From positions 1-48,634 of the IMG/VR virus record IMGVR_UViG_3300030099_001480: a DNA stretch of 48,634 nt; one strand, given 5' to 3'. This DNA is from a virus. Both the position numbers and the translations under genes were made by a program. Shown piece after piece: positions 1 through 8,345 of the stretch. The notes under the pieces were generated by a model, which did no database searches, had not been told where the DNA came from, and worked only from the letters and a program-made list of their open reading frames with translations. How positions within the stretch are numbered: the first letter of the stretch is position 1; every line of letters starts with the position of its first letter.

Positions 1-88
1 GAAAATGAGTACGGGTTCGGGCGGTACAGGTAGTGTTCATACAAACACCCAAAGATACACCATTAAGGCAACGGAGATTGCCCAATGA
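1..88 (+). CDS. 3' end of small fibre-like ORF (continues from 48609 if circular)
   Basis: The reading frame is open from base 2 to a TGA at 86-88. Its last 28 codons end in KATEIAQ. The two complete fibre-like proteins downstream end in ILEIAQ and AMEIAQ, preceded by a similar Gly/Ser stretch, so this is a related C-terminal end. The TGA overlaps the next ATG as ATGA, which suggests translational coupling. If the window ends are joined, the frame continues from the ATG at 48609 and the product is only 37 residues, with a Lys/Met-rich N-terminus. It could be a recombination remnant of a deleted fibre gene, or the tail of a longer gene outside the window. Confidence 0.6.
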   Translation, partial: KMSTGSGGTGSVHTNTQRYTIKATEIAQ

Positions 89-603
89 GCAGCATATTGA
101 AAGTCTCCGAAATCCAAGACCCGACTAACGGGAACACCGCGCTGACGATTGATTCCGCTGGAAATGTGGCAAGTGCTGGTGCTGTGGTTCAAATGCAGTT
201 TGCGTCAAACAGCACTGCAATCACCATTACGACGAATAATAGTTATGTGGATGTTGTCACACTGAACTTTACTCCAAAGTTTTCAACCTCAAAACTTTTC
301 ATCATGTACACAATTCAAGGCGTTCAAGTTGGCACGAACACGAACTCTCGCCTGACTCCTAGAGGTGTGAGGGACGGCAGCACTTACCTATGGACTTCAA
401 ATGCCAACTTTTGGACGGTAAGCCGTAATGACGACTTCCGTCACGGTGGATGGGCCTATAATCACTACGACACGCCGAACACAACCAGCCAGATTACTTA
501 CAAATTACAGGCCAAGTATGATGATCCCGGCTCTGGTGGCTCAATAAACAAAGACAGCAACTCTGGTGGGTCGTCCATCGCAATTTTGGAGATAGCACAA
601 TGA
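85..603 (+). CDS. Tail fibre / receptor-binding-like protein (172 aa)
   Basis: The N-terminus (MSSILKVSEIQDPTNGNTAL...) is the type of short virion-anchoring segment common at the start of marine phage fibre proteins. The rest is Ser/Thr/Asn/Gly-rich and beta-prone, with no enzymatic motif. The C-terminus ILEIAQ is shared with neighbouring paralogues. It overlaps the ORF before it (ATGA) and the chaperone gene after it by 4 bases, so the three are read as a block. A role in host attachment is inferred from context and composition. Confidence 0.6.
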   Translation: MSSILKVSEIQDPTNGNTALTIDSAGNVASAGAVVQMQFASNSTAITITTNNSYVDVVTLNFTPKFSTSKLFIMYTIQGVQVGTNTNSRLTPRGVRDGSTYLWTSNANFWTVSRNDDFRHGGWAYNHYDTPNTTSQITYKLQAKYDDPGSGGSINKDSNSGGSSIAILEIAQ

Positions 604-989
604 CTACAGTAGCAGACGCAATCACAGCCCTCATCCCTGACGAACAGTGGGTGATGCGTGGTGAGCCAACCACAGAGGACGAGTTCAATGTCATGTTCCG
701 CCGGATCATCGGTGAGGACGAGAACGGCACCGCTGTTGAGTCCGACAACCCCGACAACTGGGGCGTATCGTGGACCACGGTATCTGCAAAGAAGGCCGAG
801 CTTGATGCCGCCGAGCCAATGAAGCTGCTTCGTGCCGAGCGGAACCGCCGTATCGCCGAGACAGATTGGTGGGCATCTTCGGATCTGACCATGAGTACGG
901 AGCGCACGGCGTATCGTCAGGCGCTGCGTGACATAACCAAAAGCTACAGCAGTCTTGATGATGTGGTGTGGCCGACGGAACCGGAGTAA
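600..989 (+). CDS. Tail fibre assembly chaperone-like protein (129 aa)
   Basis: The C-terminal half (residues about 75-115) has the pattern LRAERNRRIAETDWWASSD followed by YRQALRDIT. This is the hallmark of the phage tail assembly chaperone family (Phage_tail_APC), whose members help fibre proteins trimerise and are often encoded next to them. The N-terminal half is acidic and variable. The gene sits between two fibre-like genes and overlaps the upstream one, which fits a chaperone for one or both. The exact client is inferred. Confidence 0.7.
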   Translation: MTTVADAITALIPDEQWVMRGEPTTEDEFNVMFRRIIGEDENGTAVESDNPDNWGVSWTTVSAKKAELDAAEPMKLLRAERNRRIAETDWWASSDLTMSTERTAYRQALRDITKSYSSLDDVVWPTEPE

Positions 990-992
990 GCG

Positions 993-1526
993 ATGAGTAA
1001 CGCTCGTAAACTTGCAAACCTGCTGGGAACAAGCACTACAGTCCCATCTTCTAAACTGTCTCTTGTAACTAGCGACTTACCTGCTGGCTGCATTTTGCAG
1101 GTTCAGAATGTTGAGTTTACGCAACGTCACCACATCAGCACGACAGATAGAACGGGTCTTAGTGGGCAGTATGCCGTGTCGATTACCCCCACTTCTTCGT
1201 CCAACAAAATTCTAGTACAGACAAACATTGACTGCATTGCTGGTGACACAAATACAATTAGAGCCATTTTGGTCCGCAATCCGTCTGGTGGAAGTGCCGT
1301 CGATGTAGCCCAGTTAGGTTGGTATAGTACAAGTACAAACTGGGACCCGTTTAATACTAATTTCTGTCATCTTGATTCACCGGCTACGACTTCAGCAGTG
1401 ACCTACTATGTTGAATGGCGGTTAGAACAAACTGAAATTTACGTTAACTACGCAAATAACAATGCTGGATTTGGAAGTATAAACGATAGTCGTTCAACCA
1501 TTACGGCAATGGAAATCGCACAATAA
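993..1526 (+). CDS. Tail fibre-like protein, paralogue of the 85-603 product (177 aa)
   Basis: A beta-rich Ser/Thr/Asn protein without catalytic motifs. Its last residues, ITAMEIAQ after GFGSINDS, match the ends of the proteins closing at 88 and 603. The N-terminus (MSNARKLANLLGTST) differs from the upstream paralogue, so only the C-terminal module is shared. It starts 3 bases after the chaperone gene, and its stop overlaps the next ATG. It is likely a short fibre or appendage protein. Confidence 0.55.
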   Translation: MSNARKLANLLGTSTTVPSSKLSLVTSDLPAGCILQVQNVEFTQRHHISTTDRTGLSGQYAVSITPTSSSNKILVQTNIDCIAGDTNTIRAILVRNPSGGSAVDVAQLGWYSTSTNWDPFNTNFCHLDSPATTSAVTYYVEWRLEQTEIYVNYANNNAGFGSINDSRSTITAMEIAQ

Positions 1527-2239
1527 TGTTCGGCGAACTGGCACTATCTGAAAGGGCGATAGCCGCACAGGGCATTCTGTCTTTTGGTGGTTCCAGTATG
1601 ATCGGCACCTTTAGCAAGGTGAGTGCCGCCGCCGGTTTGCTCACCGCTATCGTTGAGGCTTCTGCGAACTTTACTCAAGACACTGACGCGATAATGATCG
1701 CCAGTGCAGATGTCGTAAAGTCCTTCAACTTTACGCAAACCGCAACGGGAATACGGGTGCAGACTGGGGCAGCAAGCTCTATTTCTGATTTCACGCAAAG
1801 CACTGACGGCATTTTTATTGGTTCTGGCGTGGCTACGTTGGACGCCAACTTTACCCAAGATACTACAGGCAACTTTATAGCCAGCGGCATTTCGGGCCAG
1901 TCGTTTAACTTTACGCAAGTCAGCACAGCAACTCTGATCGCCCACGGGCTTGCCAACATAAATACACAGTTTGATCAGACAACAGTTGGCATAGCAGTAC
2001 GAACCGACAGCGCCACGATGGATTTTGCGTTTGACCAGACAACCATTGCTAATGCTGTTCGCGTTTCTAGCGCTTCTATACAGGCTATCTTTGTAATGAC
2101 GGCGAATGGCGCTTTTTTGTGGGAGCAAGTAGATCCTAGCAACACCTATAGTTGGTCCGAGATAACGCATACGGGCGATACATGGACAGAAATTTCGTAT
2201 GGTGGTACAAATGAAACATGGACAGAGATGGTGAAGTAA
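1526..2239 (+). CDS. Tail protein with exact 20-residue F-T-Q repeats (237 aa)
   Basis: Phenylalanines recur exactly every 20 residues (29, 49, 69, 89, 109, 129, 149, 169, 189). Most are followed by TQ or DQ and then a T/S-rich, G-rich segment. The strict spacing suggests one structural rung per repeat, such as a beta-solenoid or a trimeric fibre shaft. The C-terminus carries three short W-(S/T)-E motifs (SWSEI, TWTEI, TWTEM). The ATG overlaps the previous TAA. No enzyme motif is visible. The position among fibre genes argues for an appendage component. Confidence 0.6.
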   Translation: MFGELALSERAIAAQGILSFGGSSMIGTFSKVSAAAGLLTAIVEASANFTQDTDAIMIASADVVKSFNFTQTATGIRVQTGAASSISDFTQSTDGIFIGSGVATLDANFTQDTTGNFIASGISGQSFNFTQVSTATLIAHGLANINTQFDQTTVGIAVRTDSATMDFAFDQTTIANAVRVSSASIQAIFVMTANGAFLWEQVDPSNTYSWSEITHTGDTWTEISYGGTNETWTEMVK

Positions 2240-3217
2240 ATGGCATCCACATACACCGACAATATAGGTCTTGAGAAACCCGGCACGGGAGAGCAGTCGG
2301 GTACTTGGGGAGACACAACAAACACAAACTTTGACATCATAGACAGAGCGATCAACGGCGTATTGGCTCTTTCACTCACCGGAACAACCACTATCTTGAC
2401 CACCACAGACGGGGCGCTGTCCAACGGTGGCTACAAAGTTCTTGTCCTTGGCGGATCACCCAGCGGCACGAACACCGTAACAATCACCCCAAATGATCAG
2501 GACAAACTCTATCTCGTTAAGAATGCGTCAGGGCAAACGGCCACCTTCACACAAGGCTCCGGCGGCAATGTATCTATTCTGAACGGCGAGACAGCGTGGA
2601 TCTTCGCTGATGGCGCTGGTTCTGGTGCAGAGGTTCAAAAAGCCAGCTTCATTGCCGACATAGTGCAGGACACTACTCCACAGTTGGGTGGTGATCTGGA
2701 TGTCAACGGCAACTCTATTGTGTCCACATCAAACGGACACATTGCACTGACACCGAATGGCACAGGAGATGTGCAGCTTGACACAGATACTGTGCGAGTT
2801 GGTGACAACAATGCTAACGCTACCATAACCACTTATGGAACGGGTGATCTCACCCTCAGTACAAACAGCGGAACAAACTCTGGGACTATTTCTATCGCTG
2901 ATGGCGCGGATGGCAATATTAGTCTCACGCCGAATGGCACTGGGGCCGTAGCTGTCGGGACTAAGCTGACCGTTGATAACATCAATGTCGATGGCAACAC
3001 CATCTCGACCACAGACACAAATGGCAACCTTACATTGTCTCCAAACGGTACTGGCGATGTGGTCATTGATGGAGAGTTGGCGTTAGGAAACTGGACTATC
3101 GAAGTCGATGGTTCAAACAATTTATTGTTTAAGTATTCTGGTAACACGAAAGTCCGAATGACATCGGCAGGCGCACTCGACGTAGAGGATGACATCACCG
3201 CTGTTGCAGGGATTTAA
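2240..3217 (+). CDS. Tail fibre protein with LTPNGTGDV-type repeats (325 aa)
   Basis: The N-terminus (residues 1-45, containing GLEKPGTGEQSGTWGDTTN) is a common head of marine phage fibre proteins, thought to dock the fibre. The second half repeats the motif (A/S)L(T/S)PNGTG(D/A)V with DGN spacers at least three times, typical of a beta-helical shaft. There is no signal peptide or membrane segment. It starts directly after the stop of the previous gene. Function as a host-recognition fibre is inferred from family resemblance. Confidence 0.65.
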   Translation: MASTYTDNIGLEKPGTGEQSGTWGDTTNTNFDIIDRAINGVLALSLTGTTTILTTTDGALSNGGYKVLVLGGSPSGTNTVTITPNDQDKLYLVKNASGQTATFTQGSGGNVSILNGETAWIFADGAGSGAEVQKASFIADIVQDTTPQLGGDLDVNGNSIVSTSNGHIALTPNGTGDVQLDTDTVRVGDNNANATITTYGTGDLTLSTNSGTNSGTISIADGADGNISLTPNGTGAVAVGTKLTVDNINVDGNTISTTDTNGNLTLSPNGTGDVVIDGELALGNWTIEVDGSNNLLFKYSGNTKVRMTSAGALDVEDDITAVAGI

Positions 3218-3220
3218 ACC

Positions 3221-3838
3221 ATGACACTACAGTCATCAGGCGCAATCTCAATCGCCAATCTGGCCTCGGAGTACGGTGGCTCCGCGCCACACTCTCTGAA
3301 CGAGTATTACAGGGGCGGCAGCTTGGTCCCAAGCACCGTAGCTGAAACGGTCACGGCGGCGAGTATGTCTGGCTCTGTGTATGATGGCAGAGGCAGTTAT
3401 TGGGGTACTGCTCCTGTTATAAATAGCGGAAACTATATATATCAACACTACAGATGGGCTGATAACGGGTACACCGGCACTGGCGATATTCAGTGGACTG
3501 TAGACAGAACAGGCACATATCACTATAGAGGCACTTACTACATTCAGAACGCCACGAGAACATCAACTCACACTTGGTATGTTGCTGGCTCTCAGGTTGC
3601 CACATATACGCTAACTGCGGGCAACAACACCGCGTCTACAACGGGTAGTTTTTCTGTCACCAACGGTCAAACGGTGCGTGTGGTTGTGTCGTGGCCGTCC
3701 GCAGGTTGGGCAAGTTGCGGGATTTATTTTGGTGGAAGCGCATATAACAACCGTTCCGTTCAAACAGCCGCAAATGGAGATGTGCCGACATCAGGTGCTG
3801 TTTCTCTCACTGACTTTTACGGTGGGAGAAAGACCTAA
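3221..3838 (+). CDS. Putative tail appendage / adhesin protein (205 aa)
   Basis: A 205-residue protein rich in Tyr, Trp, Thr and Gly. The N-terminus has LQSSGAISIANLASEYGGS and the C-terminus PTSGAVSLTDFYGGRKT, so the same SGA-(I/V)-S-(I/L) to YGG motif occurs at both ends. The centre (about 60-185) looks like a beta-sandwich of immunoglobulin or carbohydrate-binding type, but no family is certain. Its last base is the first base of the next gene. It is likely exposed on the virion. Confidence 0.5.
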   Translation: MTLQSSGAISIANLASEYGGSAPHSLNEYYRGGSLVPSTVAETVTAASMSGSVYDGRGSYWGTAPVINSGNYIYQHYRWADNGYTGTGDIQWTVDRTGTYHYRGTYYIQNATRTSTHTWYVAGSQVATYTLTAGNNTASTTGSFSVTNGQTVRVVVSWPSAGWASCGIYFGGSAYNNRSVQTAANGDVPTSGAVSLTDFYGGRKT

Positions 3839-5715
3839 TGCCGCTTACAAAGCTACAGTTTAACCCCGGCGTTAATAGAGAGGTTACCTCATATTCTAAT
3901 GAGGGCGGGTGGCGCGACTGCGATAAAATTAGGTTTAGGATGGGCTACCCAGAAAAGATGGGTGGCTGGGAGAAGTACGCATCCTCCACATATCTAGGCT
4001 CTGCCCGTGCGCTTCATAACTGGATTGCTCTTGATGGATCTAACTATTTGGGCATAGGAACGCACTTAAAATATTACATCGAAGAGGGCCAGTCTCTAAA
4101 CGACGTAACCCCTATAAGAAACACGACCTCAGCAGGAGATGTTACTTTTGCGGCAAGCAACGGTAGCACAACCATAACTGTAACAGACTCATCTCATGGT
4201 GCCTTTGAGAATGATTTTGTTACATTTTCTGGAGCAGCTTCTCTTGGTGGGGCGATAACGGCTGATGTTCTCAACAAAGAGTATCAGGTTGTTTCTGTCA
4301 CAGACGCTAACACTTTCACGATAACAGCATCAGTAGCAGCCAATAGCTCTGATACGGGCAACGGTGGAAGCAGCACCGTAGGGGCATATCAAATCAATGT
4401 TGGCTTGGACGCTGTTGTTGGGGGAACTGGCTGGGGCGCAGGCACATGGGGCCGTGGTGGATGGGGTTCGGCAGAGCCTAATGGTCTAACAACAACAAAT
4501 GAGATCAGGCTTTGGTCGCATGACAACTTTGGCGAAGATTTAATTATCAACCCAAGAGACGGAGGCATCTTCTATTGGGACAGATCGAACAACCTCTCCA
4601 CAAGGGCTATAGAGCTTTCTACCCTGTCAGGGACAAAGACCAGCGTTCCTACAATAGCTAAACAGGTTCTTGTCTCCGATCAAGACAGGCACGTCATCGT
4701 GTTCGGTTGTGATGACATCGGTGGAAACTCATCAGCGACACAGGGTAACGGCACCCAAGATCCGCTTTTGATAAGGTTTTCTGATCAAGAAAACCCTATA
4801 GATTACTTCCCGACTAGCACAAATACGGCTGGAAGCCTGCGTCTAGGATCAGGGTCTAAGTTTGTTCAGGCAGTAGAAACAAAGAGGGAGGTTCTGATAT
4901 GGACGGACACATCCCTGTTTTCGATGAGGTTCATAGGCCCTCCGTTTACGTTTGGCCTACAACAGCTTTCATCCAACATAACAATCATGGGTCCAAACGC
5001 TGCTACGGCCACAGAGGACGTGGTTTATTGGATGGGCATAGACAACTTTTATAGATACGCCGGTCAGACCGAGCAGCTTGAATGTACAGTGAAAGAGAAG
5101 GTGTTCTCTGATTTCAACCTTGCCCAGTCATCTAAGGTTGTTTCTGGTATCAACTCTGAGTTCTCTGAGATATTCTGGTTCTACCCATCTGCCAGCGCAT
5201 CAGATAACGACAAGTATGTAGTCTATAATTATGGTCAAAACATCTGGTACTTTGGTGATCTTTCAAGAACAGCTTGGCTGGACAGAGGTACAAGATCGTT
5301 CCCGATAGCCGCTGGCGGTCAGTATTTATACAATCACGAGCTTGGCTACGATGATGACGGCAGCGCGATGAACTCGTTTATTGAGTCCGCTGCCATGGAC
5401 ATCGGTGATGGCAATAAGTTTACCTACATAAGCAGGGTAATACCTGATCTTAGTTTTACAGGCTCTACACAGTTGAGCAGCCCGCAAGCCACATTTACTG
5501 TAAAATCCAGAAACTTTCCCGGTGCGAGCTTTGACAACACCGCGTCTGGCGTAGCAACTCGTACCGCATCATCCCCTGTTGAGCTTTACACTAATCAGTT
5601 GTTTTTACGCTCTAGGGGCAGATCGTTTGTCATACGGGTAGAGTCTTCGGCACTTGGCGCTAAATGGCAGCTTGGAAGCCCAAGGGTTGACTCTAGAGAG
5701 GACGGTAGAAGGTAA
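3838..5715 (+). CDS. P22 gp10-like tail / DNA-stabilisation protein (625 aa)
   Basis: The N-terminus (LQFNPGVNREVTSYSNEGGWRDCDKIRF) and the beta-rich body with repeated 'W..DGS.YL.IGT' segments resemble the P22 tail hub protein gp10 (Phage_stabilise family). In P22 that protein plugs the portal channel and joins the tail machine after packaging. The length is compatible, although this member is longer than P22 gp10. A Thr/Ser-rich insertion lies at about 100-180. It overlaps its neighbours by one base on each side. It would act with the tail adaptor encoded at 47930-48607. Confidence 0.65.
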   Translation: MPLTKLQFNPGVNREVTSYSNEGGWRDCDKIRFRMGYPEKMGGWEKYASSTYLGSARALHNWIALDGSNYLGIGTHLKYYIEEGQSLNDVTPIRNTTSAGDVTFAASNGSTTITVTDSSHGAFENDFVTFSGAASLGGAITADVLNKEYQVVSVTDANTFTITASVAANSSDTGNGGSSTVGAYQINVGLDAVVGGTGWGAGTWGRGGWGSAEPNGLTTTNEIRLWSHDNFGEDLIINPRDGGIFYWDRSNNLSTRAIELSTLSGTKTSVPTIAKQVLVSDQDRHVIVFGCDDIGGNSSATQGNGTQDPLLIRFSDQENPIDYFPTSTNTAGSLRLGSGSKFVQAVETKREVLIWTDTSLFSMRFIGPPFTFGLQQLSSNITIMGPNAATATEDVVYWMGIDNFYRYAGQTEQLECTVKEKVFSDFNLAQSSKVVSGINSEFSEIFWFYPSASASDNDKYVVYNYGQNIWYFGDLSRTAWLDRGTRSFPIAAGGQYLYNHELGYDDDGSAMNSFIESAAMDIGDGNKFTYISRVIPDLSFTGSTQLSSPQATFTVKSRNFPGASFDNTASGVATRTASSPVELYTNQLFLRSRGRSFVIRVESSALGAKWQLGSPRVDSREDGRR

Positions 5716-5945
5716 TGTCGTCTAATCAGATAGCGCCACCAAGACTGCCTGAAGCACCTCAAGAGTATTCTGCTAGATACATGGCTGATCTGTTGAGGGC
5801 TTTGGAGCTTTTTATATCGCAAGAGAGAAACCCCGGAGAGATGCGGGGGACCAAGATTACACTTACAAATCTTCCAACAAGTGCTTCAGGGCTTGAAAGC
5901 GGGGCGTTATACAACGACAGCGGGACTGTGAAGATCGTAACATAA
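5715..5945 (+). CDS. Small conserved virion-region protein (76 aa)
   Basis: I do not recognise a functional family. The protein is soluble. It has a Pro-rich start (APPRLPEAPQEY), a central amphipathic helix (MADLLRALELFIS), and a C-terminus with LESGALYNDSGTVKIV, a pattern seen in short phage neck or tail proteins. Its ATG overlaps the stop of the gp10-like gene, which suggests coupled translation. The stop codon (5943-5945) runs into a palindromic repeat at 5944. Confidence 0.6.
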   Translation: MSSNQIAPPRLPEAPQEYSARYMADLLRALELFISQERNPGEMRGTKITLTNLPTSASGLESGALYNDSGTVKIVT

Positions 5946-5960
5946 GTTACAGGTAACTTT
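5944..5960. repeat. Palindromic repeat, copy 1 (AAGTTAC-AG-GTAACTT)
   Basis: A perfect 7+2+7 palindrome. It overlaps the stop codon of the 76-aa gene and ends just before the ATG at 5963, so its AGG may also serve as a ribosome-binding site. It is one of twelve related elements in the window. Confidence 0.85.
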
Positions 5961-5962
5961 AC

Positions 5963-6307
5963 ATGTGGGGGCAGGCACTACTCGTCATGGGAAACAAAAA
6001 GTTACAAAATCAAAGTAAGTACGCACAGTACGACATGGATGGCGATGGCGTAGTTACTGATGAAGAGCTTGAACACGCAAAAGAAATAAAAGAAACTGAA
6101 AGAGATCTTAGAAAAAGCCTAGCCCAACTAAGAATGGCGAGGTTTACTTTGATAGGAATGGCTGTATTTACAGCAGCAATGTTTACACCGTGGGTTTCGG
6201 TAGAAAGAATACATGCGTTATCTGAAATATCGTCTCTGTTTTATATTTCAGGGGCGGGAATTGTGGGGGCCTACATGGGTACTACCGCATGGATAGCCAA
6301 GAAGTAG
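5963..6307 (+). CDS. EF-hand membrane protein (114 aa)
   Basis: Residues about 23-34 read DMDGDGVVTDEE, a canonical EF-hand loop with acidic residues at positions 1, 3, 5 and 12 and Gly at 6. A charged helix follows (EHAKEIKETERDLRKSLAQL). Then come two hydrophobic segments, about residues 60-78 and 88-110, that look membrane-spanning. A calcium-sensing membrane protein next to the lysis cassette could take part in lysis timing or envelope damage, but that is inference. The start at 5963 uses AGG in the upstream palindrome. An alternative ATG at 5989 would shorten it by nine residues. Confidence 0.65.
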   Translation: MWGQALLVMGNKKLQNQSKYAQYDMDGDGVVTDEELEHAKEIKETERDLRKSLAQLRMARFTLIGMAVFTAAMFTPWVSVERIHALSEISSLFYISGAGIVGAYMGTTAWIAKK

Positions 6308-6318
6308 CAAAGGGAGAT

Positions 6319-6362
6319 CTGTAGGGATGTGGGGAATGCACGGAAGAACCACATCTCTACAG
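6319..6362 (+). promoter_or_regulatory. Long RNA hairpin in front of the lysis genes
   Basis: CTGTAGGGATGTGG (6319-6332) pairs with CCACATCTCTACAG (6349-6362) over 14 positions with a single G-U wobble, around a 16-nt loop. No T tract follows, so it is not a typical terminator. It lies 25 bases before the holin ATG. It may be an RNase III site, a stability element or a translational control hairpin. Confidence 0.7.
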
Positions 6363-6387
6363 GCGCAAATAAACAGGAGAAGGCGTA

Positions 6388-6783
6388 ATGTTGCAGGCTT
6401 TGATTGGACCCGTAACGGGGCTTCTGGACAAGTTCATCGAAGACAAGGACCAGAAGAACAAGTTGGCACACGAAATCGCGACCATGGCCGAGAAGCAAAT
6501 GCACGAAGCCAACATGGGTCAGATAGAGATCAACAGGGCGGAGGCGCAGCATAGGTCTGTTTTCGTCGCTGGTTGGCGGCCATTTCTTGGATGGGGTTTG
6601 GCAACGGCCATGATCTGGCACTTTGTGCTGGCCCCTGTGACTATGTTTGGTTTTGCTTACGCGGGTATGGAAGCGCCAGATCTACCTACCTTTGACATGG
6701 ACAGCCTAATGACTGTTCTTCTTGGCATGCTTGGCCTTGGTGGCTTGAGGACTGTAGAGAAGGTTAAGGGGCTTACGAAATGA
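6388..6783 (+). CDS. Holin of the 3TM type (131 aa)
   Basis: An N-terminal amphipathic helix (MLQALIGPVTGLLDKFIEDKDQKNKL) is followed by a conserved block RSVFVAGWRPFLGWGLA. Hydrophobic segments lie at about 66-86 and 102-118. This matches the holin_3TM family found in phages and gene transfer agents. Holins permeabilise the inner membrane to release endolysin. The gene has a good AGGAG ribosome-binding site, and its stop overlaps the endolysin ATG (ATGA), forming a classical lysis pair. Confidence 0.8.
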   Translation: MLQALIGPVTGLLDKFIEDKDQKNKLAHEIATMAEKQMHEANMGQIEINRAEAQHRSVFVAGWRPFLGWGLATAMIWHFVLAPVTMFGFAYAGMEAPDLPTFDMDSLMTVLLGMLGLGGLRTVEKVKGLTK

Positions 6784-7235
6784 ATATAGATAAGCTACGA
6801 ACAGAGATCGCAGAGGACGAGGGGTGTAAGTACGAAATTTACTTAGATCATCTTCACCTGCCCACCTTCGGAATTGGCCACCTCATTACCAAGGACGATG
6901 AGGAGTATGGCAAGCCTGTAGGCACGGTGATCGAACAAGAGAGAGTTCAAAGGGTGTTCAACCTTGATATGACTGTGACCGTGGACGAGTGCAAAGTTCT
7001 GTATCCAGACTTCGATGATTTACCCGAGGAGTGTCAGCATATCATTTGCAACATGATGTTTAATATGGGAAGACCTCGTCTCTCCAAATTTAAGGGTATG
7101 AAGGCTGGAGTGGATGCAAGGGATTGGAACAAGGCAGCGGACGAGATGGTTGACTCGCGGTGGTATACGCAAGTCCCAAATCGTGCTAGAAGATTAGTAG
7201 ACAGGATGCGGGCCTTGTCTGAAGAAGAGGGATAA
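6780..7235 (+). CDS. T4-type lysozyme endolysin, GH24 (151 aa)
   Basis: The catalytic triad of T4 lysozyme is visible with exact spacing: Glu14 (EDEG), Asp23 (YLDH) and Thr29 (PTFGIGH), corresponding to E11, D20 and T26. Further conserved blocks include FNMG (about 97-100) and W.QVPNRA.R near the C-terminus. It hydrolyses peptidoglycan glycan strands. There is no signal peptide, so export should depend on the holin encoded immediately upstream. At 151 residues it is slightly shorter than T4 gpe. Confidence 0.92.
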   Translation: MNIDKLRTEIAEDEGCKYEIYLDHLHLPTFGIGHLITKDDEEYGKPVGTVIEQERVQRVFNLDMTVTVDECKVLYPDFDDLPEECQHIICNMMFNMGRPRLSKFKGMKAGVDARDWNKAADEMVDSRWYTQVPNRARRLVDRMRALSEEEG

Positions 7236-7238
7236 ACA

Positions 7239-8345
7239 ATGGCTTTACCACTGATATTAGGACTAGGCGGCTCTGCACTAGCTGGCGCAACGGGCGCTAA
7301 CGCCCTTCTCTATGGCGCTCTTGGCTCCGGTTTGGGGTCATTGTTGCAAGGTGATGACCTTGGCACAGCGATTGGCACGGGCATAATGTCATATTTCGGC
7401 GGTAAGGCTCTTGGCGGCATGTTTGGTGGCGGTGCAGATAAGCTAGCCACAGCAGATCCGTTCACAGGATCACTTCCTTCCGCAACAGGCCAAAGTGGTA
7501 CTGTTGCGACCATGGCTCCTTCGGGTGTGCAAACTGCGGCTGGTAAGGCGGGGTCATTTGGCCAGCAGTTGGCTCGTCAAACAACCATGCCCTCTGTCTC
7601 TTCAGTCGCCCCAGCGGCCACAACATCAGGCGGCACATTTACTGATTTCTTTAAGTCTCCTGCTGGAGCTAACATCCAAAGCACTGGCCTTGCTGGCCTC
7701 AAAGAGGCTGCAACTAACCCATATGCTTTGAGTGCGGTTGGCACGACAGGCCTTCTTGAGGGGATGAAGCCACAGGGTATAGATAAACCTGAAGATGCCC
7801 CTGACATACCAGAGGCAGAAGCTGCAAAGCGTAAGAGACGCCCGATACCGCTAGATTATGAACCCGGTAAAGATCCAGAGTTTGATTATTTTGAGCCATT
7901 TGCAAAGGGTGGTGAGGTGCAGAAGCCAAACGACAAAGAGATCATCAGCAATGCTGTTGACGCTATTAAGGGCAAAAGTCCAGACCCAGAGGTGGCCTTG
8001 GCCATGTTTGTCTCGACATATGGTGAAGAGGCTCTCAGAGATTTGGTTGGTCGTGTTCGCAGCGGCGAGTTTGACGACAATGCACAGGTTACAGAGGGCA
8101 TGGTAGAGGGTGTCGGTGACGGCATGGATGATATGATCCCCGCCACCCTTGAAGGAGAGCAAGATGTTGTCCTATCTGATGGAGAGTTTATCGTACCGGC
8201 TGACGTTGTTAGTGGGCTGGGCAACGGATCGACTGACGCTGGCGCGAAATCCCTCTATGAGATGATGGACAGGGTCAGAGAGATGCGTACAGGTATGACA
8301 GAGCAGCCTGATCAGGTGCCACAGGGTATGATGCTACCGGCATGA
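7239..8345 (+). CDS. Internal virion / structural protein, Gly-rich N-terminus (368 aa)
   Basis: Residues 1-65 are a Gly/Ala-rich hydrophobic segment, possibly membrane-inserting on ejection. A low-complexity linker follows. The C-terminal part (about 250-360) carries the acidic motif EGMVEGVGDGMDDMIPATL and then SDGEFIVPADVVSGLGNGS. I recognise this combination from virion proteins of marine podoviruses and cyanophages, where its function is unknown. It starts 4 bases after the endolysin stop with an AGAGGG site, and overlaps the next gene by 4 bases. Confidence 0.55.
   Translation: MALPLILGLGGSALAGATGANALLYGALGSGLGSLLQGDDLGTAIGTGIMSYFGGKALGGMFGGGADKLATADPFTGSLPSATGQSGTVATMAPSGVQTAAGKAGSFGQQLARQTTMPSVSSVAPAATTSGGTFTDFFKSPAGANIQSTGLAGLKEAATNPYALSAVGTTGLLEGMKPQGIDKPEDAPDIPEAEAAKRKRRPIPLDYEPGKDPEFDYFEPFAKGGEVQKPNDKEIISNAVDAIKGKSPDPEVALAMFVSTYGEEALRDLVGRVRSGEFDDNAQVTEGMVEGVGDGMDDMIPATLEGEQDVVLSDGEFIVPADVVSGLGNGSTDAGAKSLYEMMDRVREMRTGMTEQPDQVPQGMMLPA

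Noticed and set aside
1544-2170. 208-codon leftward frame opposite the 20-residue repeat gene
   Set aside because: It is a shadow of the repetitive coding strand and lies wholly inside a well-supported tail gene.
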